Assembly (NCBI GenBank): GCA_022402445.1
Contig: JAKRSF010000008.1
Coordinates: forward strand, 248,001-312,000
Direction of reading: 5' to 3'
Length of the DNA stretch: 64,000 bases
DNA from: Cyanobacteriota bacterium
Lineage (GTDB): Bacteria; Cyanobacteriota; Cyanobacteriia; CACIAM-69d
Shown here: one piece after another, positions 22,195 to 31,353 of the stretch
How the letters are laid out: every line of letters begins with the position of its first letter
How positions within the stretch are numbered: position 1 is the first letter of the stretch
The notes under the pieces: generated by a model
Databases searched by the model: none
What the model was told of the DNA's origin: nothing
What the model saw: the letters and a program-made list of their open reading frames with translations, nothing else
Position numbers and translations under genes: made by a program

Positions 22195-22517
22195 TTAGGG
22201 TTGCTCCATTTGCATCTAGGCGCTGACGCGAGTACGAGGGTTTCACCTGTCTTCATCCTAGTGAAGGGGCTGGGAAGTTCCATGCAAATGCCAAATCATT
22301 TAACTATTTACCAAGCTGCAATCTTTTCTTATCCTGTGTTTCAGGGGATGGGAATGATGTTTCTAAAAACAACCTGTATTTTTTGACTTGAATTCACAAA
22401 GCTAAATTTATCTTTACGTAATGAAGCTAATATTGTGTTGATCTGTTGCGATCGCTGGCCTTGGGGGCTGGGTGATCGCGGGATATTTGGCTGGGTTTGT
22501 TGATTTTTGAGTGGGAT
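22195..22517. promoter_or_regulatory. AT-rich divergent promoter region
   Basis: 323 bp of AT-rich DNA between divergent genes. For the plus-strand gene, TTGACT at 22383-22388 is followed 17 bp later by ATTTAT, and TAATAT lies at 22429. These are plausible but weak sigma-70-type elements. No operator recognised. Confidence 0.35.
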
Positions 22518-23747
22518 ATGGATTTTTATTCACCTGAGCCCGATGCAAGATCTGCAATGGCGGGGTCGCGGGGGCGATCGCGGGGGCTGTCGCGGCGGCG
22601 GGTGTTGCGGGGGCTTGGGGGGGTGATGTTGGGGGCTGGGGTTGGGGTTGGTTTGGGGGGCTGTGGCGGTGGGTCGGCGGGGCTGGCCCTGGAGATTTCG
22701 GCGCTGGCGGGGACGGTGCCGCCGCAGTTGCCGGGGCAGTTTCAGCGGCGGGGGGGCGGTGCGGTGCGGGTGCGGCCGGTGATGCAGTTGGAGGGGTTGT
22801 TTCGGGAGTTGGAGCGGTGGGGGCCGGGGCCGGGGCAGGCGGCGCGGGCGGATGGGGCCGCTGCGGGGGCGGTGCGTTCGTCGGTGGCGTTGACGATGGT
22901 GGGGGATGGGTGGCTGGAGGCGGCGATCGCGCGGGGGCTGGTGGGGCCGTTGGGGCTGGCGGACCGGTCGGGGTGGCGATCGCTCGGGGAGCGGTGGCGG
23001 CGGCTGGTGTGGCGCGATCGCTCTGGGCGGCCGGTGCCGTTGGATGATGCGGCGGGGCGGGTGTGGGGGGCTCCCTACCGCTGGGGGACGACGGTGCTGG
23101 TGTATCGGCGCGATCGCGTGGACCGGATGGGGGGGCCGCTGACGGATTGGGGGGATTTGTGGCGGCCGCAGTTGGCGGGGCGGGTGATGCTGCTGAATCA
23201 ACCTCGGGAGGTGCTCGGGGCGATCGCGAAGGGGTTGGGGGGGAGCTATAACGCGGCGGATCCGATGATGATCGCGGGGTTTGGCGATCGGTTGCGAAAG
23301 CTGCGATCGCAGGGGTTGCTCTATGGCGATCGCGATTATCTGCAACCGCTGCTGTTGGGGGATGCGTGGGCGGCGATGGGCTGGTCCCATGAGGTGCTGC
23401 CGGCCCTGGAGCGCCATCGATCGCTGGCGGCGGTGGTGCCGGTGGGGGGCACGGCCCTGTGGGCGGATCTGTGGGTGCGTCCGGCGGGGGCGGCGGAGTC
23501 GGCGGCGGCTCTGGATTGGATTGAGTTTGGCTGGGATGCGCCGGTGTCGCGCCAGTTGGCGGAGGTGGGGCTGGGGTTGGCGCTTCAGGATCTCGATGGG
23601 GCGATCGCAACGGCTCCGGATACGACGGCGACCCGGCGATCGCTGCGGCCGACGGCGGAAACGTTGGCCCGCTCTGAGTTCATTGAACCGCTGGATCCGG
23701 TGGCCCGCGATCGCTACGGCAACCTGTGGGCAGATCTGCGGGCCTAG
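22518..23747 (+). CDS. extracellular solute-binding protein, PotD-like, Tat-lipoprotein signal
   Basis: 409 residues from the ATG at 22518. The N-terminus has a twin-arginine motif (LSRRRVLRGL), a Gly/Val-rich hydrophobic core and a lipobox ending GLGGC, so it is exported probably by Tat and lipidated. The body has the two-lobed periplasmic-binding-protein features of the spermidine/putrescine (PotD) type: GAPYRWGTTVLVYRRDRV, DWGDLWRP, LAGRVMLLNQPREVLG. No permease or ATPase gene is adjacent, so it may be an orphan receptor. The alternative start at 22557 keeps the Tat motif. Substrate is unproven. The opposite strand shows long Pro-rich open frames that are composition artefacts. Confidence 0.85.
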   Translation: MDFYSPEPDARSAMAGSRGRSRGLSRRRVLRGLGGVMLGAGVGVGLGGCGGGSAGLALEISALAGTVPPQLPGQFQRRGGGAVRVRPVMQLEGLFRELERWGPGPGQAARADGAAAGAVRSSVALTMVGDGWLEAAIARGLVGPLGLADRSGWRSLGERWRRLVWRDRSGRPVPLDDAAGRVWGAPYRWGTTVLVYRRDRVDRMGGPLTDWGDLWRPQLAGRVMLLNQPREVLGAIAKGLGGSYNAADPMMIAGFGDRLRKLRSQGLLYGDRDYLQPLLLGDAWAAMGWSHEVLPALERHRSLAAVVPVGGTALWADLWVRPAGAAESAAALDWIEFGWDAPVSRQLAEVGLGLALQDLDGAIATAPDTTATRRSLRPTAETLARSEFIEPLDPVARDRYGNLWADLRA

Positions 23748-23788
23748 GCCATGGCGTCAAATTTCCCCGCCGTCCCCGTAGGGGTTGG

Positions 23789-23925
23789 GTCTCCCAACCC
23801 TGCCCCAACCGATCGCCACGAACAACAAACACCCCTGTCCCAGCCGATCGCCACAAATCACCGGTCTCCCAACCCTGCCCCAACCGATCACCACAAATAA
23901 CCCTGCCCCAACTGATCCACGACAA
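23789..23925. repeat. imperfect direct repeats downstream of the binding-protein gene
   Basis: A core close to TCTCCCAACCCTGCCCCAAC followed by CGATCGCCAC occurs at 23789 and again at 23864, 75 bp apart, with shorter degenerate copies at 23834 and 23901. Not coding. Confidence 0.75.
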
Positions 23926-24000
23926 AAACCGTTCAACCTCGGCAGGGGGATCGCGGGGGCGGGATGGGTTGGAACAGGGCGGTAGGGGATCGGTGGGGCT

Positions 24001-24019
24001 GGGCGGGGAAACCCCGCCC
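24001..24019. terminator. perfect 8-bp inverted repeat between convergent genes
   Basis: GGGCGGGG-AAA-CCCCGCCC forms a GC-rich hairpin between the convergent binding-protein and EamA transporter genes. It has no T-tract, so factor-independent termination is uncertain. Confidence 0.4.
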
Positions 24020-24049
24020 CTACGGGGGTTGGGGGTTTGGGGATGGCTT

Positions 24050-25927
24050 TTAGAAGGTGATGGGGCGATCGTCTTCGCCGCTGCCGTCCTCCGGCTCGAA
24101 ACTGCGCTCTAGGCTCAGGAAAATGGCCCCCAAACTTACGAGGGCGACTCCCACCAGTTGCACCAGGCCGTAGGTTTCCTGGATCACGAGGGTGCCGACG
24201 GCGGCGGTGACGATCGGGGCGGCGGCGCTGGCCAGGGCGGCGAGGGCTCCGCTGCCATACCGGACGGCGCGATCGCTCAGGGCAATATTACCGATCGCGG
24301 CGAAACCCAGGCCCACGCAGGCGATCAGCAGCCAATTCCACTGGCTTGGATCCACCTCTAGGGTGGCGATGTCCACCGGGCGGACAATCAAACTCAAACT
24401 GGCGAATCCAAAGGCGGCGGCAAAGGAGATCAGGGTGCTGGCCGCCGGGGAACCGCGATCGCTCCCGATGCGCGACAGGAGAGCATAGCCCGCGAAGGTG
24501 AGCCCCGCGACGATCGCCCAGACGGTCCCTGCCAGGATCGGACCGCCACTGGTGAGGGTTTGCAACGGCGCAACGCAGGCCAACCCCGCCGCGATCGCCG
24601 CCATGGCCAGCAGCTTCACCGGCGAGAGGCGATCGCCAAACAGCGGCCCCGATGCCGCCAACGTAATCACCGGATAGATGAAAAAGAGGGCGATCGCCAC
24701 CCCCGTCGGCAGCCAGCCCAGGGCCATATACAGGGCCGTTTGGGACAGGAATAGGCAAAAACCCGCCACAATCGGCGGCAGCCACTGCTCGCGATCGCCC
24801 CGCTGCCAAAAATCACGCAACTGCGCCCAAATGCTCGGCTGTAGCCAGGTCATCACCACCGGGAAGAACGCCGTCACCACCGCCAGCCGCAGGGTCAGCA
24901 CCAGCAGCACATTGCCCAACGTGGGCGTCAACACACCGGGGACCGTCACCGAGCCGAGGAAAAGATCCGGCTCCGGCCCCTTCAGCAGCAGTTTCAGGGC
25001 CGCATTAATGGCCCCCGTGGCGATCGCGGCCAAGACCGCCAGCAGCCCCGCCAGCAGCCAAGAGGGTTTTTCCGGAGCCGCCGTGGGCACTAGATCGCCG
25101 CCATAGCCCGGAGCCCCCGCCGCGATCGCATCCCCAGAACCGTCAACCGTTGCCGAATCCGCACCGGAATCCGACCAGCCCCCCACCGGGATTGGAGTCG
25201 GAGGATCTGACACCGGCCCCGCCGCCGCCATTCCCACCCCCCCGGACGCGGGCAACGGGGGACGATCGCGCCCCATCCCCTCCGCCAACTCCGGCACCGA
25301 TCCGCCGCGATCGCCCGCCAACTGCCGATCAAAGCGCTGGGCAATCACATCCAAAAGCGCATCCCCCTGCTGCTGGAGCGATCGCATCCGCATCACCCGG
25401 CGGGCCAGATCACTCTCATAGCTCCCCAAATCCCGTTGCAGCCCCGAAAAAAGCCGTTGCAGCGTCCCATCCAGCGACGCCACCAGCCGATCCGTATTCT
25501 CACTCAGGGCCAGGGCCTCCGACGACGGCAGCGGTGGCCCCACCGGATTTTGGCCCGCCTCAAACAGCCGCTGCTCCAGCTCATCAAACCGCCGATCCAG
25601 CGTCCCCTGGAGATAGGACCCCATGTGGCTAGCCAACTGCTTCGCCCACTGCTGCGCCCACTGCTGCACCGCCGGATCCATCGATCGCGGCGCAACCTGA
25701 CCCTGGCGCGCCTGGAGTCGCTGGCGATGCACCCGCAGGCGATCAATATCAATGGCGAGACGAGCCTTCTCGACCCCCAGCCGCTCCACATCCCGCGTCA
25801 GTTGCACCAATAATTCGTGCTGGAGCTGGCGCAAGTCCTGGGTGAACGATTGCAACACCTCCTCCGACGACCGGCCCTCCTGGTAGCCAGCCCCCGCCCC
25901 ATCGGCTAGGCGATCCTGTTGACCCAT
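24050..25927 (-). CDS. EamA/DMT-family transporter with N-terminal coiled-coil domain
   Basis: 625 residues. Residues 1-210 are hydrophilic and helical, with heptad stretches (VERLGVEKARLAIDIDRLRV) predicting a long coiled coil. A Gly/Pro-rich linker (about 210-285) follows. From about 290 on there are some ten hydrophobic helices as two EamA repeats (LLAGLLAVLAAIATGAINAA, MALGWLPTGVAIALFFIYPV, GSGALAALASAAAPIVTAAV, LVQLVGVALVSLGAIFLSLE), typical of drug/metabolite exporters. Plain EamA carriers have about 300 residues, so the N-terminal half is an addition, probably for oligomerisation or tethering. Substrate unknown. Convergent with the binding-protein gene. Confidence 0.85.
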   Translation of the reverse strand: MGQQDRLADGAGAGYQEGRSSEEVLQSFTQDLRQLQHELLVQLTRDVERLGVEKARLAIDIDRLRVHRQRLQARQGQVAPRSMDPAVQQWAQQWAKQLASHMGSYLQGTLDRRFDELEQRLFEAGQNPVGPPLPSSEALALSENTDRLVASLDGTLQRLFSGLQRDLGSYESDLARRVMRMRSLQQQGDALLDVIAQRFDRQLAGDRGGSVPELAEGMGRDRPPLPASGGVGMAAAGPVSDPPTPIPVGGWSDSGADSATVDGSGDAIAAGAPGYGGDLVPTAAPEKPSWLLAGLLAVLAAIATGAINAALKLLLKGPEPDLFLGSVTVPGVLTPTLGNVLLVLTLRLAVVTAFFPVVMTWLQPSIWAQLRDFWQRGDREQWLPPIVAGFCLFLSQTALYMALGWLPTGVAIALFFIYPVITLAASGPLFGDRLSPVKLLAMAAIAAGLACVAPLQTLTSGGPILAGTVWAIVAGLTFAGYALLSRIGSDRGSPAASTLISFAAAFGFASLSLIVRPVDIATLEVDPSQWNWLLIACVGLGFAAIGNIALSDRAVRYGSGALAALASAAAPIVTAAVGTLVIQETYGLVQLVGVALVSLGAIFLSLERSFEPEDGSGEDDRPITF

Positions 25928-26471
25928 GCGATCGTCGTCCTCATCTGAAAAAGTGTGCGCAGATGGCTTCCTACTCTTAACTGGGCCATTTGGGGATTGT
26001 CTAGCGGCCCCATGGCCTAGTCCTGATGGGATTATCGCAAAACAAAGCCCCCCTAGGGCTGCCTCGGCGGAATAGGGCGCTGCAATCCCTAAGGGGTGGT
26101 GGACCCCCGGATCTGGGTGTTCACCCCCGATTCTTTCCCGGTTCCTGCTCCGGTGCCCTAGGAATGCCCCCCGCGATCGCCCTGCCCTGCCCCCAGGGTT
26201 GTCCCCAAGTTAATTAATGCTAAAGATTCTCATTAGGTATTCCTGGGATATGGAGAATTGGGAGACGAATGAGAGAAAAAGCGGCAGTCCCCTATTGAGA
26301 AACTTTGGAGTTGTTTTGCAAGGCCGTCTAATCTTCAATCCCTTTAAACTCTCGCGGGTTATGGCTTAGGGCGTCCTCGGGGACGATCCAGGTGAAAGCC
26401 TTGCGATTTTGATGATGGTGAGCGTTCCCAATTGCTTGCCGTTCAGTGAGTTCCTTTCCCCTGGAATTGCT
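25928..26471. other. intergenic region upstream of feoA
   Basis: 544 bp. The left half is GC-rich with no feature. The right half (26210-26350) turns AT-rich and carries the Fur-box candidate at 26219-26237. The feo promoter should lie here; the -35/-10 elements could not be fixed. Confidence 0.5.
26219..26237. promoter_or_regulatory. candidate Fur box upstream of the feo genes
   Basis: GCTAAAGATTCTCATTAGG matches the 19-bp Fur consensus GATAATGATTATCATTATC at 14 of 19 positions, with a 12-of-14 match in its centre. It lies about 235 bp before the chosen feoA start in an otherwise AT-rich promoter stretch. Iron-Fur repression of feo genes is well established in other bacteria. Confidence 0.6.
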
Positions 26472-27185
26472 ATGGACTTTCATGACAGTCATCCTGCTCT
26501 CCCCAATGCCTCTAGAACCCTAGAGGGGCCAGCCATGACGTTTGTTGGTGGGTCCGTGGAGGGGGGCCATGCCCCTGCGGTGGATCCGGCGATCGCGCCG
26601 CGATCGCTCCGGTCTGGTCCCCGTTTGCCCCTTGCCATGGCCCAGGTGGGCGATCGCCTGTGGATTGTGCAGATCCAAGGGGGGGCCACCCTGACCCGTC
26701 GCCTGAGGGATATGGGCCTTAATCCGGGCTGCGAAATCGCGATCGTCAGCCGTACCGAGAGCGGTTCCGTGGTCGTCGGCTTTCAGGGCTGCCGGTTGGG
26801 CCTGGGGGCTGGCATGGCCCACCGTGTCCTGGTGAGCCCCACACCGCCGCCGCCGCCGCACTCATCTACCCCTTCGAGCCCCCCTGGAGTACAGGCCATG
26901 GAATCTATGGAGCCGACCGTTCCTTCCCTGCCGAGCCCCGACGACGGGCCGTCCCTGCAACTGAGCACCCTGGCGGTGGGGCAATCGGGCCGCATTGTGG
27001 GGTACGAAAAGGGCCAGCGGGCCTATCGAGAAAAGCTGCTGTCCATGGGCCTCACCCCCGGCACGCCCTTCACCCTGACCCGCAAAGCCCCCTTGGGGGA
27101 TCCCCTGGAACTGCTGGTGCGGGGCTACAAGCTCAGTCTGCGCAAGGGGGAGGCGGCGCTACTCCGGATTGTGGCGACGGAATAG
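26472..27185 (+). CDS. feoA: tandem FeoA-domain protein
   Basis: 237 residues from the ATG at 26472; an upstream start at 26409 adds a hydrophobic tail of doubtful use. Two FeoA (SH3-like) domains are fused. The first is about 55-120 (VGDRLWIVQIQGG, RLRDMGLNPGCEIAI). The second is about 165-237 (VGQSGRIVGYEKGQRAYREK, LLSMGLTPGTPFTLTRKAP). A Pro/Ser linker joins them. FeoA is a small cytosolic partner of the ferrous-iron permease FeoB and usually has a single domain of about 75 residues; fused FeoA copies also occur in cyanobacteria. feoB follows after a long gap (482 bp), so it may have its own promoter. Confidence 0.88.
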   Translation: MDFHDSHPALPNASRTLEGPAMTFVGGSVEGGHAPAVDPAIAPRSLRSGPRLPLAMAQVGDRLWIVQIQGGATLTRRLRDMGLNPGCEIAIVSRTESGSVVVGFQGCRLGLGAGMAHRVLVSPTPPPPPHSSTPSSPPGVQAMESMEPTVPSLPSPDDGPSLQLSTLAVGQSGRIVGYEKGQRAYREKLLSMGLTPGTPFTLTRKAPLGDPLELLVRGYKLSLRKGEAALLRIVATE

Positions 27186-27667
27186 GTCGGGGCCGTGGGC
27201 GGGCGGGGGCTACGGGGCGATCCATCCCTGGTCACCGTTTAATTCATCCCCGATGGGTGAGTTTAAAAAGCGCCTTGGAATCTCCCGCTTTAGCCCCAAA
27301 CCATGGGCTTGAGCCTAGGAAAACTTAAAACCTTGAACCTTGAGGGACGTCTAAATCGTCCCCTTCTGGCTGTGCCCTGGGCTGAAATTTCACTGGGGTG
27401 GGGGAGGATATTTAACTCTTTTCCCTCTGAATCATCTTTCTCTTGGGATTGCCTTCATTGTCAGATTATCGGTGTCTTCAAATCGCCTTCTTCTTAAGAG
27501 ATTTCCAGAGCTGAAGGCGAAATAACACGAGTCAAAACAGAATAATTTTGACCGCTCAGACATCTTCTGACAGAGAATTCTAATGGCTTTTTTCGATTTT
27601 CTTACCTTGATTTTCTGACCTTGATGTCCTGACCTTGCTTTCATTTGTTGAGCGATTGTCTACTGCC
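27186..27667. other. AT-rich spacer between feoA and feoB
   Basis: 482 bp, increasingly AT-rich toward feoB, ending in a three-unit 14-bp repeat. No credible gene; a 64-codon open frame at 27303 lacks coding character. Its length suggests a separate feoB promoter or leader. Confidence 0.5.
27597..27638. repeat. three tandem 14-bp repeats just upstream of feoB
   Basis: TTTTCTTACCTTGA, TTTTCTGACCTTGA and TGTCCTGACCTTGC lie head to tail, ending 29 bp before the feoB ATG. Possibly a regulator-binding array or replication slippage. Confidence 0.75.
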
Positions 27668-30022
27668 ATGACTTCAACCACAACTGCTTCAGCAACCATT
27701 ACCCTCATTGGTAACCCTAACTGCGGCAAAACCACCCTGTTCAATGCCCTCACGGGGGCGAATCAACAGGTTGGCAACTGGCCGGGGGTGACGGTTGACT
27801 ATAAGGAAGGTCGATATCGCCAGGAGGGCCAGACCATTACGGTGGTGGATTTGCCCGGTATTTATAGTTTGGAAATGGAGGATGAGGGGAGTTTAGATGA
27901 AAGCATTGCTCGGGATTATTTACTGACGGGATCGGCCCAGGTGGTGGTGGATATTATTGATGCGTCCAATTTGGAGCGCAATTTGTATCTGACGACCCAG
28001 CTCCTTGAAATGGGCCTGCCGTTGGTGGTGGTGCTCAACATGATGGATGTGGCGGAAAAACAGGGGGCGGTGCTTCATCCGGAGCGGTTGGCGGAACGGT
28101 TGGGCTGTCCGGTGGTGCCGTTGGTGGCGTCGCGGGGGCAGGGGATTGAGGGGCTCAAGGGGGTGATTCAGGGGGCGTTGGCGGATCTGGTGTTGCCCCA
28201 GGGACAGGTGGGCTATCCGCCGGTGGTGGAGGGGGCGATCGCGGCGTTGATTCCGGCGATCGCCCTGGACCAGCCCCCCACGCCGCGCCACCGGTGGACG
28301 GCCCTGAAGCTATTGCAGTATGACGATGCCCACGGCCCCGCGATCGCGCCGGAACTGATGCGTCAGGTGGTGGAGCATCGCCGCCGCATCCATCAGGTGC
28401 TGGGGGAGGATTTGGATATTTTGGTGGCGGACAGTCGCTATAGCTATGCCCACCGCCTCGCCAGCGCCATGGCCACCCGCCCCCGGGAGGTGACCGTCAC
28501 CCAATCCGATCGCATCGACCAGGTGGTGATGAACCGGTGGCTGGGCATTCCGATCTTTTTGGGGGTGATGTATCTCCTGTTCATGTTTTCAATTAATATG
28601 GGCAGCGCCTTTATCGACTTTTTCGATATTCTGGCGGGGGCGATTTTTGTGGAGGGATTGGGTCAGTTTCTCGATGGCATCGGGACGCCCAGTCTGCTCC
28701 GGGTAATCCTTGCCAATGGCATGGGCGGCGGCATTCAAACCGTGGCCACGTTCATTCCTGTCATTGCCTGTCTATTCCTATTTATGGCCCTGTTGGAAGA
28801 CAGCGGCTATATGGCTCGGGCGGCCTTTGTGATGGATCGCTTTATGCGGTTTGTGGGCCTGCCCGGTAAGTCCTTTGTGCCGATGTTGGTGGGGTTTGGC
28901 TGCAATGTGCCGGCGATCATGGCGACGCGCACCCTGGACAATCGGCGCGATCGCATTTTGACCATTTTGATGAACCCGTTCATGTCCTGCGGGGCGCGTT
29001 TGCCGGTCTATGCCCTCTTTGCGGCGGCGTTCTTCCCGGAGGCGGGCCAAAATCTGGTCTTTTTGCTCTACCTCATTGGCATGGGCATGGCGATCGTGAC
29101 GGGGCTGATTATGAAATACACCCTCCTGCGCGGGGAGGCGTCCCCCTTTGTGATGGAGCTGCCGACCTACCACCTGCCGACCCTGAAGGGGATTGTGCTG
29201 CGCACCTGGGAACGGCTCAAGGGGTTCCTGTGGCGCGCCGGGAAGGTGATTGTGGTGATGGTGATGGTGCTCAGTGTGCTCAATAGCACGGGGCTGGATG
29301 GTTCGATCGGCCATGAAAATAGCGAAAATTCTATCCTCAGTGCCATGGGTCGCCGGGTGGTGCCGGTTTTTGCGCCGATGGGGATTGCTGAGGAGAATTG
29401 GCCCGCGACGGTGGGGATTTTTACGGGGGTGTTTGCGAAGGAGGCGGTGGTGGGAACCCTCGATGCCCTCTACGGTCAGTTGGCGCGGGATGAGGCGATC
29501 GCGGCGGGGGTGGACAGCGGCGACGGGGCGTTTAATTTCGGTGAGCGGGTGAAGGCGGCCTTTGGGACGATTCCGACCAATTTGGCGGCCCTGTCGGGGA
29601 CGCTGCTGGATCCGCTGGGGCTGTCCGTTGGGGATGTGGACGATGTGGCGACGGCGGCCCAGGAGCAGGAGGTGACCCATACGACCTTTGGGCAGATGGC
29701 CCTGCGGTTTGATGGGCGGGCGGGGGCGTTTGCCTATCTCTTGTTCATTTTGATGTATTTCCCCTGTGCGGCGGCGATGGGGGCGGTTTACCGGGAGACG
29801 AACCGTGGCTGGACGGCGTTTGTGGGGCTCTGGACGACGGGCTTGGGCTACTGGAGTGCGGTGCTGTACTACCAGGCGATGACCTTTGGGGAACATCCGG
29901 TGGCGTCCCTCACTTGGATGGGGATTTTGGCGGCGATCGCGGTGGGTACGGTGGCGGCGCTGCGATATCTGCGGCCCCAACGGCGATCGCGGCGGCAGGC
30001 GTTGTTACCGGAAGAGGGGTAG
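27668..30022 (+). CDS. feoB: ferrous iron transport protein B
   Basis: 784 residues from the ATG at 27668; the upstream TTG at 27635 adds only 11 residues. The N-terminal GTPase domain has G1 GNPNCGKT (15-22), G3 DLPG in VVDLPGIYSLEM, and a G4-like NMMD. Then comes the FeoB spacer and a polytopic core with gate motifs (GFGCNVPAIMATRTL, NPFMSCGARLPVYALF) and KEAVVGTLDALYG near the end. It is the inner-membrane Fe2+ permease. The FeoC-like gene follows 7 bp downstream, and feoA lies upstream behind a Fur-box candidate, so iron control is likely. Length is normal for the family. Confidence 0.97.
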   Translation: MTSTTTASATITLIGNPNCGKTTLFNALTGANQQVGNWPGVTVDYKEGRYRQEGQTITVVDLPGIYSLEMEDEGSLDESIARDYLLTGSAQVVVDIIDASNLERNLYLTTQLLEMGLPLVVVLNMMDVAEKQGAVLHPERLAERLGCPVVPLVASRGQGIEGLKGVIQGALADLVLPQGQVGYPPVVEGAIAALIPAIALDQPPTPRHRWTALKLLQYDDAHGPAIAPELMRQVVEHRRRIHQVLGEDLDILVADSRYSYAHRLASAMATRPREVTVTQSDRIDQVVMNRWLGIPIFLGVMYLLFMFSINMGSAFIDFFDILAGAIFVEGLGQFLDGIGTPSLLRVILANGMGGGIQTVATFIPVIACLFLFMALLEDSGYMARAAFVMDRFMRFVGLPGKSFVPMLVGFGCNVPAIMATRTLDNRRDRILTILMNPFMSCGARLPVYALFAAAFFPEAGQNLVFLLYLIGMGMAIVTGLIMKYTLLRGEASPFVMELPTYHLPTLKGIVLRTWERLKGFLWRAGKVIVVMVMVLSVLNSTGLDGSIGHENSENSILSAMGRRVVPVFAPMGIAEENWPATVGIFTGVFAKEAVVGTLDALYGQLARDEAIAAGVDSGDGAFNFGERVKAAFGTIPTNLAALSGTLLDPLGLSVGDVDDVATAAQEQEVTHTTFGQMALRFDGRAGAFAYLLFILMYFPCAAAMGAVYRETNRGWTAFVGLWTTGLGYWSAVLYYQAMTFGEHPVASLTWMGILAAIAVGTVAALRYLRPQRRSRRQALLPEEG

Positions 30023-30029
30023 GGATCCG

Positions 30030-30257
30030 ATGCTAGGCGTTCTCCAAAGCTATATCGCGGTGCGCGGCACGGTGTCGCTGGCGGATTTGGCCCAACATTT
30101 CCGGATGGATCCCTTGGCCCTCAGGCCGATGCTGGATCGGCTCACCCGGAAGGGGCGAATCCGTCGGCTCCCTTGTCCCGACAGGTGTTCGGGCTGCCAG
30201 TGCTGTGCGGAAAGTCAACTGGAGTATTACGAGTGGGTGGCGGTGCCGGTGCCCTAG
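30030..30257 (+). CDS. FeoC-like winged-helix protein with Cys cluster
   Basis: 75 residues. A small winged-helix fold (LQSYIAVRGTVSLADLAQHF, PLALRPMLDRLTRKGRIRRL) is followed by a Cys-rich segment CPDRCSGCQCC. In enterobacterial FeoC the wing carries an [Fe-S]-binding Cys set, and FeoC protects or senses with FeoB. The gene begins 7 bp after feoB and is surely co-transcribed. The cysteine spacing differs from the E. coli protein, so the metal site may differ. Confidence 0.82.
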   Translation: MLGVLQSYIAVRGTVSLADLAQHFRMDPLALRPMLDRLTRKGRIRRLPCPDRCSGCQCCAESQLEYYEWVAVPVP

Positions 30258-30317
30258 GGGGCGATCGCGTGGGGGACAATGGGGGCCGATGGGATGCGGA
30301 TGAGGAGGAGGTGACCG

Positions 30318-30764
30318 ATGGCCTATTGGCTATTCCAGGGCAATCCGAAGTACTACCGCTTGGATGATGCGATCGCGGATTTCACGGAAATGTATTGGCC
30401 CATGCGGCGCTATGGCCAGTTCGTGGCTCCGGGGGATGGGGTGCTGATCTGGCGGGCGGGGGCGGCGGCGGGGGTGGTGGCGATCGCGGAAATTCTCACG
30501 GCAGCGGCGACGCGATCGGAGGAGTTGGACCGGGCCTACTGGCTAGATCGCACGAAGGTCAAGGCAGAGACCCCCAAGGTGCGGATCCGTTTCACCCGCA
30601 AGCTGGGCGATCGCCCCCTCCTAAAAACCATCTGCAAGGGGGATCCGCTCCTAAAAGATTTGCCGGTGATCCGTCAGCCGAACAATACCAATTACAAACT
30701 GTCGCCCGAGCAGTGGCAGCGGGTGTTCGAGCTGCTGCAAAGGAATCCGTCGGAAAGCAACTAA
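30318..30764 (+). CDS. EVE-domain protein (intact copy)
   Basis: 148 residues. It has the PUA-like EVE fold: N-terminal YWLFQGNPKYYRL, central GDGVLIWRAG and VVAIAEILTA, and C-terminal QPNNTNYKLSPEQWQRVFEL. EVE domains bind modified nucleobases and are frequent in restriction and other defence contexts. It sits 60 bp after the FeoC-like gene, but codon use and neighbourhood make co-function with feo unlikely. A second, broken copy lies at 35541-36056 in the same orientation; the last 150 bp of the two are very similar. Its stop overlaps that of the decayed dynamin-like remnant on the other strand. Confidence 0.85.
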   Translation: MAYWLFQGNPKYYRLDDAIADFTEMYWPMRRYGQFVAPGDGVLIWRAGAAAGVVAIAEILTAAATRSEELDRAYWLDRTKVKAETPKVRIRFTRKLGDRPLLKTICKGDPLLKDLPVIRQPNNTNYKLSPEQWQRVFELLQRNPSESN

Positions 30765-30915
30765 AAAGGCCAGCGTTCTGGCATATGGAAAAAGTCATCC
30801 AAGGCAGATGCCAGTTCAAACAACCTAATTTTACGATCTCCTAAAAACCACGTAAACTCTGCTTGGCATTCTGTCGCCTTTGCAGCAACCTTTCCTTTGA
30901 AGAAATTCAATGGCT
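30761..30915 (-). pseudogene. remnant C-terminal end of a dynamin-like gene
   Basis: On the minus strand this encodes about 40 residues including KATECQAEFTWFLGDRKIR and LFELASALDDF before a TAG at 30761-30763. They align with the C-terminus of the intact GTPase at 36062 (ASVAERQADLAWLESQ, QLIELRVALAGL). Upstream the frame is lost in stops, and no GTPase motif survives. It is therefore the tail of a second, deleted copy, still convergent with the EVE gene just as in the intact pair. Confidence 0.72.
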
Positions 30916-31353
30916 AATTCCTGAACTGCTGGGATCGCGATCGCCAACGCCCCGTTTCCTTGAACAACCGGCGAATTGCCGCGCGATCGCCCCAACTGCT
31001 TCACCCAGAAAAGGTCGAAGAAGGAAAGACCTTCCCGCTTTTATTACGTCCCAGTCCAGAAAACAAGGAGCCGAAGCCCCGCCCCCATCGACATCCAAGC
31101 CCAGGGCAGGGACTGAAACATATGGCTTAGATATCTCATCAGAATCAGATAAAATACAAGCCTATCAACAGACTTTTTCAATAACCCTTTCTCAAAGGAT
31201 CTTGCCAAGAATCAGACCATGAAAAAGGGAGTAAAATAAACACAGATCATCTCTATTCAATCTATCAGCGATTAGTACCTCCCTTCAGGAGCCGTACTGG
31301 CCAATCTCCCCACGGAGCGCCGCAATAGAGACCCTAAGGAAGGAGAACCCCCC
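30916..31353. other. intergenic region before the DUF5132 gene
   Basis: 438 bp with no gene. It may include further decayed sequence of the lost dynamin-like copy, but I cannot align it. An AT-rich stretch at 31130-31290 is the likely promoter area, and GGAAGGAGAA just before the next ATG is a good ribosome-binding site. Confidence 0.45.

Noticed and set aside
22414-23610. 398-codon minus-strand Pro/Ala-rich open frame
   Set aside because: Antisense of the PotD-like gene, low complexity, no recognisable domain.
27303-27497. 64-codon open frame between feoA and feoB
   Set aside because: No ribosome-binding site, no family and AT-rich non-coding-like composition.
28778-29980. 400-codon minus-strand open frame
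   Set aside because: Antisense of feoB; no motif and biased composition.
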